Notes under the pieces: model-generated
Seen by the model: the letters and a program-made list of their open reading frames with translations, nothing else
Told to the model about the DNA's origin: nothing
Databases searched by the model: none
In this document: positions 14,878-22,743 of the stretch, one piece after another
Layout: each line of letters begins with the position of its first letter
Numbering within the stretch: the first letter of the stretch is position 1
Made by a program: the position numbers and the translations under genes
Source: Azospirillum sp. B4
Lineage (GTDB): Bacteria; Pseudomonadota; Alphaproteobacteria; Azospirillales; Azospirillaceae
DNA length: 33,119 nt
Reading direction: 5' to 3'
Assembly: GCF_000333275.1 (NCBI RefSeq)
Contig: NZ_BACU01000189.1
Span: 1-33,119, forward strand

Positions 14878-15855
14878 TCATCCGGCGCGGGCCGGTCCCG
14901 CGTTCGAACCCGAGTTTGAGCTGGCGGGATTGTGAGCGCGGAACCAGTCGACGGTACGCCTCAATCCCGTGTCCAATGAAACCCGTGGCCGCCATCCCGT
15001 CGCCGTGGTCAACGCCGCGATGTCGGCCTCCAGGTGCATCACCTGGTCAGGCCGATAGGGGGATTCCCCGAAGCCGAGCGGCAAAGCGGGATCGATCAAG
15101 TCACGCACCGCGATGATGATGTCCCGCAAGGGCACGGCCGTGCCGGAGCCGATGTTGAACACGCCGGGGGCATCGCTGTCACACAGGGCGATGACCCCCG
15201 CCGCGACGTCATCGACATAAATATAGTCCCAGATCTGTTCCGCCGCCGTCAGCTTCGGCCGGCCGCCGGCCAGGAGGGTCAGGGTGACATACGGGATGAG
15301 CCAGCTGGGATCGTCCCCGGGACCATAGGACGAAAACAAGCGCAGCCAGGCGAGCGAGACCCCGTCCTTCGCGGCCAGCCGATCCAGCAGAAGGTAGGTG
15401 GATAACTTGGCCGCCCCATAGACCGTCGTCGGCCGGGTGGGGGCCGATTCATGGATTTTGGCGGAACAGGGCCCATATTCCGCCTGCGAGCCCAGGCCGA
15501 CGAACCGGCGGCACCCCCCAGCCAGGGCGGCATCGTATAGCCGCAGACTGGCGGTGACGTTGTCGTGCTGTTCCCGGCGGTCACGGTCCTTGCCCTTGAC
15601 ACCCCACCAGGCCAGGTGGGCGACGGCATCGGGCCGGAAATCGGCGACCGCCCGCTCCCACGGACCGGGCCGCGTCAGATCGCCCTCTATGAGGGTGGGC
15701 GGCGTCGCCAGGGCGCTCAACCGCGCGCGATCCCCATTGGCGCGAAGCACCAGCGCCACATCGCGCCCGGCCGCCGCCAAGCTATGCGCCACGGCGGAAC
15801 CGACAAAGCCGGAACCACCGGTCAGCAGGATGCGGCGCCGTTTTCCGTCGGTCAT
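14878..15855 (-). CDS. NAD-dependent epimerase/dehydratase (extended SDR, nucleotide-sugar reductase type)
   Basis: A 325-residue extended SDR. The Rossmann loop GGSGFVG is at residues 13-19, LGSQAEYG carries the catalytic Ser region, and Y146GAAK150 is the active site; IWDYIYVDDVAAGVI and GVFNIGSGTAVPLRDII are typical of nucleotide-sugar epimerases and 4-ketosugar reductases (CDP-abequose synthase/RmlD-like). I chose ATG 15855 because the only longer in-frame start is a TTG at 15909 with a non-family extension. It ends the minus-strand sugar cluster, 64 bp after the transketolase C subunit, and is convergent with the Lrp gene. The likely job is reduction or epimerisation of a nucleotide-linked sugar. 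The substrate is unknown. Confidence 0.88.
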   Translation of the reverse strand: MTDGKRRRILLTGGSGFVGSAVAHSLAAAGRDVALVLRANGDRARLSALATPPTLIEGDLTRPGPWERAVADFRPDAVAHLAWWGVKGKDRDRREQHDNVTASLRLYDAALAGGCRRFVGLGSQAEYGPCSAKIHESAPTRPTTVYGAAKLSTYLLLDRLAAKDGVSLAWLRLFSSYGPGDDPSWLIPYVTLTLLAGGRPKLTAAEQIWDYIYVDDVAAGVIALCDSDAPGVFNIGSGTAVPLRDIIIAVRDLIDPALPLGFGESPYRPDQVMHLEADIAALTTATGWRPRVSLDTGLRRTVDWFRAHNPASSNSGSNAGPARAG

Positions 15856-15919
15856 GACATCACCGGAACAGCGAGGGTGGTGATGGGGACGCTCCGCCCC
15901 CTCCAGCAATGCGGGCGTA

Positions 15920-16873
15920 TCATATGGTGTCTCCCGGCATCAGCGCCGGCCCCCCATCCACCCACGACCACACAGCGGCGGCGATCCCCGCCGCGTCGAT
16001 GCCGTTTTCCCGCCAAAGGAACCGCTGGTCTCCGATGGTCTTGATCTTGCCGCTGTCGAGGCCCAGGCGCTTGACCGCCGGCATGCCGGGATATTCGCTG
16101 AGGACTTCGGCGACGGCGCCACCCAGACCGCCGCTGCGACTGTGCTCCTCCACCACCACCAGGCGGTCGCACTCCCGTGCCAGGGTCAGCAGGGGCGCCG
16201 TGGGCAAGGGGGCCACGGCGGGAACGGAGATCAGCCTGACGCCGATGCCCTCGGCCACCAGCATCTCGGCGGCCTTCACGCATTCCCCCAGGATGGGGCC
16301 GTTGGCCAACAGCGCGACGCGTCCGCCGCCACCCAAATCAAACCAGCCGGAACCGGCCGTGTCCGCGAGGGCACCGCCATGGATGGCCGGTTCGCCGCCC
16401 TTGCCCAGACGCAGATAGGACGGTCCCCGCCGCCGATATAGGTGGGTGGTCGCCCACGCCGCCTCATGGGGGTCACAGGGCGCCATCACCGCCATGTTGG
16501 GCAATACCCGGGTGAAGGCGACATCCTCCGCCCCGTGATGGGTATATCCCTGGGGACCATAGGGAACCCCGCCGCCCACGGCCACCACGGTGACGTCCAG
16601 GTTGTGGTAGCACACGTCGACGCGGATCTGTTCAAGGGCGCGGGTCACCGCGAAGTTGACGATGGAATAGGCGAAGACCTTCTTCCCCGTCAGCGCCAGG
16701 CCGGCGGCAATACCGATCATGTTCTGCTCCGCCACCCCGACGTTGAGATAGCGGTCGGGAAACCGGTCGCGAAAGGGCTCCAGGACGGAAAAACCGAGGT
16801 CCCCCGTCAGCAGGTGGATGCGCTCATCCTGCGCGGCAAGGTCGACCAGGCGGCTGATGAAGGTGTTCCTCAT
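15920..16873 (-). CDS. Transketolase-like protein, C-terminal subunit
   Basis: A 317-residue pyrimidine-binding plus C-terminal half of a split transketolase. VGVAEQNMIGIAAGLAL contains Glu49, the glutamate that activates the thiamine diphosphate ring, and GPQGYTHHGAEDVAF is the usual substrate/cofactor loop. The C-terminal domain follows from about 190. Its start overlaps the N-subunit stop by 4 bp (16870-16873), so the two should be made in equal amounts. Separate N and C subunits of this size occur both in central metabolism and in sugar-modification clusters. The neighbours here (epimerase, kinase, sulfotransferase) favour the latter, perhaps two-carbon transfer to a keto-sugar. That is inference. 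Confidence 0.92.
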   Translation of the reverse strand: MRNTFISRLVDLAAQDERIHLLTGDLGFSVLEPFRDRFPDRYLNVGVAEQNMIGIAAGLALTGKKVFAYSIVNFAVTRALEQIRVDVCYHNLDVTVVAVGGGVPYGPQGYTHHGAEDVAFTRVLPNMAVMAPCDPHEAAWATTHLYRRRGPSYLRLGKGGEPAIHGGALADTAGSGWFDLGGGGRVALLANGPILGECVKAAEMLVAEGIGVRLISVPAVAPLPTAPLLTLARECDRLVVVEEHSRSGGLGGAVAEVLSEYPGMPAVKRLGLDSGKIKTIGDQRFLWRENGIDAAGIAAAVWSWVDGGPALMPGDTI

Positions 16874-17715
16874 GACCGCAGCTCCCGCAGGGCCTGCCGC
16901 AGCTCATCCGCCGTGGGCGACCGGTAGTGCCAAAGCAGTTGGTCCTCCATGTAGCGGACCCCCTTGCCCTTCACCGTATGGGCGATCAGGACCGAGGGCC
17001 GGCCGGCGCCCCCCGCCAACCGCAGGGCGGCGCAGACCGCCCCATGATCGTGCCCATCGACCTCGATCACTTGCCAGCCGAAGGCCGCCCATTTGGCGCC
17101 GAAGGGCTCCAGGTCGATGATGTCGGCCACGCGCCCGAAACTTTGAATCTTGTTGTAGTCGACGATGGCAACCAGATTGTCGATCCGGCGCGCGCCCGCC
17201 AGCAGGGCGGCCTCCCATACGCTGCCTTCGTCGCATTCCCCGTCGGACAGCATCACGTACACCCTGGGATGGTTGGCCACCTTGGGATGGCTGGCATCGG
17301 CGCGACGCAGCCCCAGCGCCATGCCCAGCCCGATGGGCAGGCCATGCCCCAGCGAGCCTGTCGAAACCTCCACCCCGGGCACACCGGCGGCGATGGCGTG
17401 CCCCCCCAGGGGTTGGCCATTGGCGCAATATCCGTCCAGCCAGGCGCGCGGGAAAAAACCCTTCAACGCCAGGGTCGCATAGAGGATGGCCGCCGCATGG
17501 CCCTTGCTCAGGATGAAGCGGTCACGGTCCGGCCAGTCCGGCTGCGCCGGGCGGATCCGCAGGACATGCCCGTACAGGCAGGCGAGGATGTCCGCGGCGG
17601 AAAAACAGCTGCCGATATGGGACGCGCGCGCCCTGTGCACCATCTGCAGCGCCTCACACCTGGCGTCCTGCGCCAGCCCGGCGATCTCCGCCAGGGGGAT
17701 ATCGTCCACACCCAT
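16870..17715 (-). CDS. Transketolase-like protein, N-terminal (thiamine diphosphate) subunit
   Basis: A 281-residue diphosphate-binding half of a split transketolase. ASHIGSCFSAADILACLYG, SKGHAAAILYATLA, GSLGHGLPIGLGMALG and the cofactor motif SDGECDEGSVWEA...DYNK are all present; the first Gly of the usual GDG is Ser. HTVKGKG near the C-terminus is also standard. I chose the ATG at 17715 (MGVDDIP), which has GGATGGGG upstream; the longer frame would need a TTG. It precedes the C subunit with a 4-bp overlap and follows the kinase by 93 bp. It needs the partner subunit for activity because the active site lies between the two halves. Confidence 0.92.
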   Translation of the reverse strand: MGVDDIPLAEIAGLAQDARCEALQMVHRARASHIGSCFSAADILACLYGHVLRIRPAQPDWPDRDRFILSKGHAAAILYATLALKGFFPRAWLDGYCANGQPLGGHAIAAGVPGVEVSTGSLGHGLPIGLGMALGLRRADASHPKVANHPRVYVMLSDGECDEGSVWEAALLAGARRIDNLVAIVDYNKIQSFGRVADIIDLEPFGAKWAAFGWQVIEVDGHDHGAVCAALRLAGGAGRPSVLIAHTVKGKGVRYMEDQLLWHYRSPTADELRQALRELRS

Positions 17716-17773
17716 CCAGCCCCATCCGACCAATTATTTCCAATGCATCATAATATTCATACACGACCCTGAG

Positions 17774-17792
17774 CCACCGTCGCCGTCGGTGG
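17774..17792. repeat. Short stem-loop between kinase and transketolase genes
   Basis: CCACCG and CGGTGG pair over 6 bp around a 7-base loop. It lies in the 93-bp gap between the kinase stop and the transketolase start, in AT-richer DNA. There is no U-tract on the minus strand, so it is more likely a processing or pausing structure than a terminator, if it matters at all. Confidence 0.3.
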
Positions 17793-17808
17793 TTTCCCGA
17801 AAAAGAAA

Positions 17809-18678
17809 TCATACTTCCATGATATCCGCCAAGCGGCTGCTTATACTGATCCTGTTGTTTATATGCTCTCCAGAAATCACCGACAGATAGGATTTAAGAA
17901 CAACGATGAGCGTGAGAACGGAAATCTCGGCATCGCTGCCCAGTGGGGAAGACCCGAGATTCCCGCGATGGCAATGGCGCCGGTTACCGATAAAGGTCAG
18001 CCAATACAAGAAATCGTACCCTTCGGGTCCCCAAAACGCGTCCTCCCAGTCAATGGCGACGGGGCCGTCCTGACCGGAAAGGATATTCTTCGGCCCCAAA
18101 TCGCCGTGACAGACCACCTTGGGGAATTCATCCAGGCGCTCTTCCAAAAACGCCAGGTGGCGTGCCGCCCTTGCAGAGAGGGTCGCGTCCACCAGCCCCG
18201 AATGGTGAAGGTGCTGAAGCCCCACCCGCCCTTCCCTCACCCTGAGGGCCAAGTCATCATCCTTGTCCGGTGTCGCCAACCACTGCCGCCGCCCGAACAT
18301 CTGCGCCATGCGCCGCACGACCTCGGGCTCCATATCGCCGCCCAGGGGCCGCAACGCCGGCATGATCAACCAGCCACGTGCGCCAATGGCCGGATCGGGG
18401 GCATCCCTGTAGTCAATCACCAGCGAGCCGCCATATGCGGCCTGCGCAAGGGCGGCCTCGCGGCGCAAGCTCTCACGCCCATCCGGCGCCAGATGTGTCT
18501 TGAGGACAACGGCATGTCCATCAAGATCCGCCAGGAAGCAGATGTTGAGGGTGCCGCGCGCCGCCGGACGACACTCCCGCAACCTGCCGTGAAAAAGGGC
18601 GCCGATGGATGACACATCCAACGTCGACGGGTCGGCCAAATGCCGCCCCGTCGCGAAGTGGCGTATTTTACTCAGCAC
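17809..18678 (-). CDS. APH-family phosphotransferase (aminoglycoside/choline-kinase fold)
   Basis: A 289-residue kinase-fold protein. Lys60 in VVLKTH is the ATP-binding lysine, H191GDLGPKN198 is the catalytic loop with Asp193, and AIDWED has the metal-binding Asp210. The family phosphorylates small hydroxylated molecules such as sugars, choline and aminoglycosides. I start at the GTG at 18678, which overlaps the sulfotransferase stop by 11 bp, because the conserved N-lobe begins about 25 residues later; an ATG-started longer frame runs back into the sulfotransferase gene. Its C-terminal third is notably less GC-rich than flanking genes. Next to the split transketolase it is probably a sugar or sugar-alcohol kinase. 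Resistance is less likely given the context. Confidence 0.82.
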   Translation of the reverse strand: MLSKIRHFATGRHLADPSTLDVSSIGALFHGRLRECRPAARGTLNICFLADLDGHAVVLKTHLAPDGRESLRREAALAQAAYGGSLVIDYRDAPDPAIGARGWLIMPALRPLGGDMEPEVVRRMAQMFGRRQWLATPDKDDDLALRVREGRVGLQHLHHSGLVDATLSARAARHLAFLEERLDEFPKVVCHGDLGPKNILSGQDGPVAIDWEDAFWGPEGYDFLYWLTFIGNRRHCHRGNLGSSPLGSDAEISVLTLIVVLKSYLSVISGEHINNRISISSRLADIMEV

Positions 18679-19621
18679 CGTAGTACTCGGACAGATAAGG
18701 AATCTTATGGTATCCGAAGTGCCGCGCGACAGCGCGGGTGCCATCGGCGATTTGAGTCTTTTCCGCATTGGATAGTTCGGAAATGATCTCGCGGTTGTAG
18801 TCCGCCGTGCTCTTCAGGACCGTTCCCCAGGGGGCGATGTTCTCCTTGATCTCCACCCCGTTCCAGCTGGGGTAAAGCATGCTGGGCTCAAAATCGACAC
18901 CGATGAACTTGGACACCTCCTCCATGAAGGATCGCTTGTCACCAACCAGATCCTCATAGCGGAAAATCCTGACATTCGACGGATACATCCGGGCGAACAT
19001 CTCCACGGTCGAATGATAGATGTTCCAGGTGATCAGGTAGCGGTTCAGCGTCTGCGGGAACGGTCGCCGCTTGGTGTCACGGTACGCCGAGAAGGGATTG
19101 CGGATGATGTGCATGATGCGGGCGTGCGGGAAATCGCGCACGACGCGGTCGGCATCGATGCCGATCGTTGGTGAATAGCCCACATACGTCATGCCCTCAC
19201 GCTGTGACGTGTAATAGTTCTTCCACGACGAAAACGTGGCCCGGAAGAACGCTTCGACGGCGTTCCGGCGGAAATGCGGCGGTTGACCGAGGAACTGGAT
19301 GAAGTCGGCGATGCGCTCCTTCTCATCCAGGTCAAGGGCCGTGTCTCTGAACTTGGAGCCATTGCGCTTGCGCAGGAAGGTCTTCATCTCCTCGTCAATG
19401 AACTGCTCATAAAGCTCAGCCGGCGCCAAACCTTCGGCGAATTCGGGATAGCGATATTGGACCCGCTCCACCGAAGACAGGAAATCATTGAAGTTCCGGT
19501 TCCCCAGCTGGGATTCGAACGGATAGACCAACAGCCGGGAATGACCGTCGAGATGACGATGCGTGACGTTGCCGCCATGCTCGAACCCTGCCGAAATCAT
19601 CACCAAATTAAAATCAACCAT
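18668..19621 (-). CDS. Sulfotransferase-family protein
   Basis: A 317-residue PAPS-type sulfotransferase. The 3'-phosphate-binding segment is clear at residues 171-184 (HIIRNPFSAYRDTK, with Arg174 and Ser178), followed by VRIFRYEDLVGDKRSFMEEVSKFIGV, the usual acceptor-side helix. The canonical 5'-phosphosulfate loop (RSGTT-like) is replaced by MISAGFEHGGNVTHRH at 8-23. The ATG at 19621 has GGAGTC directly upstream; the longer frame would begin in non-family sequence. It would transfer sulfate from PAPS to a sugar hydroxyl or a similar acceptor. Codon use is less GC-biased than in the metabolic genes around it, which fits a horizontally exchanged surface-glycan gene. The acceptor is unknown. 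Confidence 0.82.
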   Translation of the reverse strand: MVDFNLVMISAGFEHGGNVTHRHLDGHSRLLVYPFESQLGNRNFNDFLSSVERVQYRYPEFAEGLAPAELYEQFIDEEMKTFLRKRNGSKFRDTALDLDEKERIADFIQFLGQPPHFRRNAVEAFFRATFSSWKNYYTSQREGMTYVGYSPTIGIDADRVVRDFPHARIMHIIRNPFSAYRDTKRRPFPQTLNRYLITWNIYHSTVEMFARMYPSNVRIFRYEDLVGDKRSFMEEVSKFIGVDFEPSMLYPSWNGVEIKENIAPWGTVLKSTADYNREIISELSNAEKTQIADGTRAVARHFGYHKIPYLSEYYGAE

Positions 19622-19929
19622 GACGGACTCCGTTAATGCATCAAGAACCCACCGACAGTGGGAATGCCGCGAGCGGCGGGCATTCGGTGCGGATGCCGAA
19701 CACACCACCTCCGGCATCACTGCGCGGTGGCGGGGCAGTTTGTTCCGCTCCCTTTCAATAACGATTGATCCCGGGCGACTCTGTGCGCGGATGGCACCAC
19801 TATACCCGCCAAGAGTTCAAATAAAGAATCACCGTTTCCCATCCTTGATGATGGTCGCATAAAGCCCAGGCTGGCATCTTTCGCGCAATCCCGTACCTAT
19901 CCAATGCGTCGTGAGCCTGGAGAAGCGTC
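19622..19929. other. Intergenic region upstream of the sulfotransferase, no supported gene
   Basis: About 308 bp. Short frames on the minus strand continue past the membrane-protein stop in other frames, but their codon use is not biased and they match nothing I recognise. A hairpin with 7 paired bases lies at 19662-19685 (GAATGCC/GGGCATTC). The sulfotransferase-kinase-transketolase promoter probably lies here. I saw no convincing -35/-10 pair. Confidence 0.5.
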
Positions 19930-21507
19930 TCAGGGTTGGGAATCGATGGAGTAAAGATCGGCCATCGGCCCCTGGTGAACCAGGGTGAGGCCCGGTGCAG
20001 GGGCCGGGGCCGGGCCGTTGGGATGCAGGAACAGCACGCGGTCGAAACGTTGGCGCCACCCATCCCACCACTGCCCGTCGGAGGTCGCCAGCTGCCCCAC
20101 CTCCACCGGATTGGACACCAGGTCGATAAAGGCATGTTCGGGACGGAACTGCAGGCTCATGGAAATGAAGGTCAAGGGATCGAGCGTGGAGTGGGTGATG
20201 ACCGTCAGCGCCGTCCAGTGCCATACCGCCGTGGCCCGGTGACACGACGCGCCAATCCCATGCCCTTGGGGATCTGCCTGGAGAATGGGCAAGACCCGGC
20301 GGCCCCGCCAGTCCTCGGGGATGGCCGCCAATAGGTCATCGACGGCCCGCCCGCATCCGCGCCATTCCACCGACACCACCGAGAACAGGCCCAGCACGGC
20401 CAGGGTGGCGGCCCCCACCACCGCCGGCCGTTCCCGCGCCGTCAGACGCACGCGGCATCCCGCCAGCAGGACCAGGGCGAGCATCACCGGCAGACGGATA
20501 TGCATCTGCGCCACCGCCGAAATGATCGGCGGCACCAGCAGCGACAGGGGCCCCAGGACCAGGAGCGGCAGACGGGCGACGGGTGCCACGCTGACGCGGC
20601 GGGCGACGACCAGGCCCAGGACCACGGCCAACAGCACGCCCGCGGCCCAGGGGGATGCGACCAGCAAGGCCGCCGGCGCCTTCAGCGCGTCGATCATGGA
20701 ACGCAGGCTGGGCCATTGGGTATAGGGATTGGGCAACATCTGGCGCCCGCTGGCGACCGCCACCAGGGCAACAGGACCCAAAGCCAAGGCTGCGAGTTCC
20801 CCCCAATCGCGCCAGCCCCGCGGCGGATAGGTGGGATCGCGCCCCAGGCGGAACCGCAAGCCCACCTCCAGCCAGAACACGATGGCGAACAATCCGGCGA
20901 ACGCCACCGCGTGCGCCAGCATGACCGCCAGCCCCCCCAACACCAGGGGCGGCAGGCGCCATAGCAAAGGCCGTGACCGGGTGCCCAGCCAGAAAACCAG
21001 CATCCACAAGGCCAGGGCTATACCGAAGGCCAGATTGATGATGCCGTCCAGGAAAACCGTGTTGTAGAGCACGGGGTACACCAGCAGGCCAGCATACCAC
21101 GGGACGCCAGCCTGACCCCGGTTCAGTTGCCGGGACAACCGCCAGGCGCCGGTCGCCGTCAACAGCAGCGTCGCCACCAGGAACAGCCGCCCGGCCGTCC
21201 AGGGAGAGAACGGCCCGATCAACGGCGCCACCAGCATGTCCACGGCCAGGTTCACGTTCGGCCGCAATTCCCAGTCCAGCGTGTAATAACGTTGCAGGTC
21301 TGGATCGTGGGCGTAACGCGCCTCCGCCGCCAAGCGCGCCAGATGTTGCGGATAGTCGTTCAGGGCAGGCGCCACCGAAACAAGAAGGGGCGTCAGCGCC
21401 ACGGCCATCAGCAGCGTATGCAGCGCCGGCCATATGAATCGACGCCAGGATGCGAAGGCGGCGCCCCCTTCGGCCACCACCACTCCAACGCCCCTGACAT
21501 CCGACAT
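19930..21507 (-). CDS. Polytopic membrane protein, GT-C glycosyltransferase-like
   Basis: A 525-residue integral membrane protein with about ten to twelve hydrophobic segments and a soluble C-terminal part (about 390-525) that probably faces the periplasm. After the first membrane segment comes APALNDYPQHLARLAAEARYA, an acidic loop like the first-loop D/E motif of GT-C enzymes that use lipid-linked sugars. I do not recognise a named family. I prefer ATG 21507 (MSDVRG) because GGGGGAC stands just before it; ATG 21549 is possible but has a poor site. It lies upstream of the sulfated-sugar genes on the same strand, which suggests transfer of a sugar to a surface glycan. This is a weak assignment. 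Confidence 0.6.
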   Translation of the reverse strand: MSDVRGVGVVVAEGGAAFASWRRFIWPALHTLLMAVALTPLLVSVAPALNDYPQHLARLAAEARYAHDPDLQRYYTLDWELRPNVNLAVDMLVAPLIGPFSPWTAGRLFLVATLLLTATGAWRLSRQLNRGQAGVPWYAGLLVYPVLYNTVFLDGIINLAFGIALALWMLVFWLGTRSRPLLWRLPPLVLGGLAVMLAHAVAFAGLFAIVFWLEVGLRFRLGRDPTYPPRGWRDWGELAALALGPVALVAVASGRQMLPNPYTQWPSLRSMIDALKAPAALLVASPWAAGVLLAVVLGLVVARRVSVAPVARLPLLVLGPLSLLVPPIISAVAQMHIRLPVMLALVLLAGCRVRLTARERPAVVGAATLAVLGLFSVVSVEWRGCGRAVDDLLAAIPEDWRGRRVLPILQADPQGHGIGASCHRATAVWHWTALTVITHSTLDPLTFISMSLQFRPEHAFIDLVSNPVEVGQLATSDGQWWDGWRQRFDRVLFLHPNGPAPAPAPGLTLVHQGPMADLYSIDSQP

Positions 21508-21673
21508 CCAGTCCCCCACGCTTGCACGCAGCCATTTACGCCATTCCATCCCGATGGCTTAACCCTTTTTCCCATCGGGCGGCCCCATAGGGCCTCTATG
21601 GCGACACAATAATCTGGCGCGCCGCCGGTTAGAAGAAAGAATGGCGGGAGTGACAACGCGGAGTGGAATCTGG

Positions 21674-22696
21674 TTAACGTGGCATGGCATCCAGCCTGAC
21701 CAGGTGGGTCGCTTGGGCGTCCGCATCCAGGAAGGACCCGGTGATGCTGTTGCGGGCCAGCTGGATCAGCTGCGCCCGGGACAGGTCCAGGGCCGTGGCG
21801 GCGCGCAGGTAGTTGTCCAGCAGATAACCGCCGAAATAGGCCGGGTCATCGGCATTGACGGTGGCTCGCACCCCCAGGTCCAGCATGCGCCGCAGGGGAT
21901 GCGCCTCCAGGCTGGGCACAACGCAAAGCTTGAGGTTGGACAGGGGGCACACCGTCAGTGTCATGCCCTCCGCCCCCAGGCGGCCGGTCAGGGCCGCGTC
22001 CTCCAGCGCGCGGTTGCCGTGGTCCAGGCGGTCCACGCCCAGCAGGTCCAGGGCCTGCCAGACGTACTCGGGCGGCCCCTCCTCCCCCGCATGCGCCACC
22101 AGCCTCAGCCCGCGGTCGCGCGCCGCCCGGAACACACGGGCGAACTTGGCGGGCGGGTTGCCAACCTCGGACGAATCCAGGCCCACGCCGGTGATGCGAT
22201 CCAGATAGGGCTCCGCCGCCGCCAGGGTGGCGAAGGCCGCGTCCTCGTCCAGGTGGCGCAGGAAGCACAGGATCAGCCGCGACGTGATGCCGAATTGGTC
22301 CCGCGCCGCCGCCATGCCGGCCAGCAGGCCGTCGGCCACCACCGCGAAGGGGATGCCCCGGCCGGTGTGGGTCTGAGGATCGAAGAAGATCTCGGCATGC
22401 ACGCCGCCGTCGGCCGCCAGGCGGCGGAAATAGGCCAGCGCCAGGTCGCGGAAGTCCTCTTCCGTGCGCAGCACCTGGGCGCCCTGGTAATAGATGTCCA
22501 GGAAGTCCTGCAGCCTGGTGAAGGCGTAGGCCGCCCGCACCTCCTCCACCGTCCTGAAAGGTAGGACCACCCGGTTCCGGCGGGCGAAGTCGAACATCTG
22601 TTCCGGTTCCAGGCTGCCCTCGATATGAAGGTGCAACTCCGCCTTGGGCAGGCGACTGATGAAATCGGACAGGGTCGGGGCAAGGGTGTCGATCAT
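21674..22696 (-). CDS. Adenine deaminase (adenosine-deaminase-like family)
   Basis: A 340-residue metal-dependent aminohydrolase. H22LH24 binds zinc, followed by H202AGEEG with the catalytic glutamate, H226 in DHGNR, and NADDPAYFGGY at 281-291 with the metal Asp. GLDSSEVGNPP, HAGEEGPPEYVW and DPAYFGGY match the adenine-specific branch (as in Pseudomonas PA0148) better than true adenosine deaminases, so conversion of adenine to hypoxanthine is the best call. The ATG at 22696 has AGGAGC upstream; the longer frame runs back into the receptor gene. It follows the TonB receptor by 47 bp with a strong hairpin between. It fits the nucleoside hydrolase on the other arm, which would release adenine. 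Confidence 0.88.
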   Translation of the reverse strand: MIDTLAPTLSDFISRLPKAELHLHIEGSLEPEQMFDFARRNRVVLPFRTVEEVRAAYAFTRLQDFLDIYYQGAQVLRTEEDFRDLALAYFRRLAADGGVHAEIFFDPQTHTGRGIPFAVVADGLLAGMAAARDQFGITSRLILCFLRHLDEDAAFATLAAAEPYLDRITGVGLDSSEVGNPPAKFARVFRAARDRGLRLVAHAGEEGPPEYVWQALDLLGVDRLDHGNRALEDAALTGRLGAEGMTLTVCPLSNLKLCVVPSLEAHPLRRMLDLGVRATVNADDPAYFGGYLLDNYLRAATALDLSRAQLIQLARNSITGSFLDADAQATHLVRLDAMPR

Positions 22697-22706
22697 GATC
22701 GCTCCT

Positions 22707-22735
22707 GGTCCCTGGGGGGATGCCCCCCGGGGACC
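22707..22735 (-). terminator. Intercistronic 13-bp stem-loop between TonB receptor and adenine deaminase
   Basis: GGTCCCTGGGGGG and CCCCCCGGGGACC pair over 13 bp (one T-G pair) around a 3-base loop. It starts 8 bases after the receptor stop codon and ends next to the deaminase ribosome site. It may act as a partial terminator, attenuator or mRNA stabiliser that lowers deaminase expression relative to the receptor. Confidence 0.55.
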
Positions 22736-22743
22736 GTTGGACT

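Noticed and set aside
14890..14912. GTTCGAACCC near the epimerase stop, another possible tRNA fragment
   Set aside because: Only the palindromic T-loop core matches; there is no acceptor or anticodon structure.
17809..18678. Antibiotic-resistance aminoglycoside phosphotransferase
   Set aside because: The HGD/N/ID motifs are shared by the whole kinase superfamily, and the neighbours are sugar-modification genes.
19800..20135. Minus-strand frame that continues past the membrane-protein stop, suggesting a frameshifted longer C-terminus
   Set aside because: The membrane protein ends naturally after its C-terminal domain, and the extra frame shows no codon bias or recognisable sequence.
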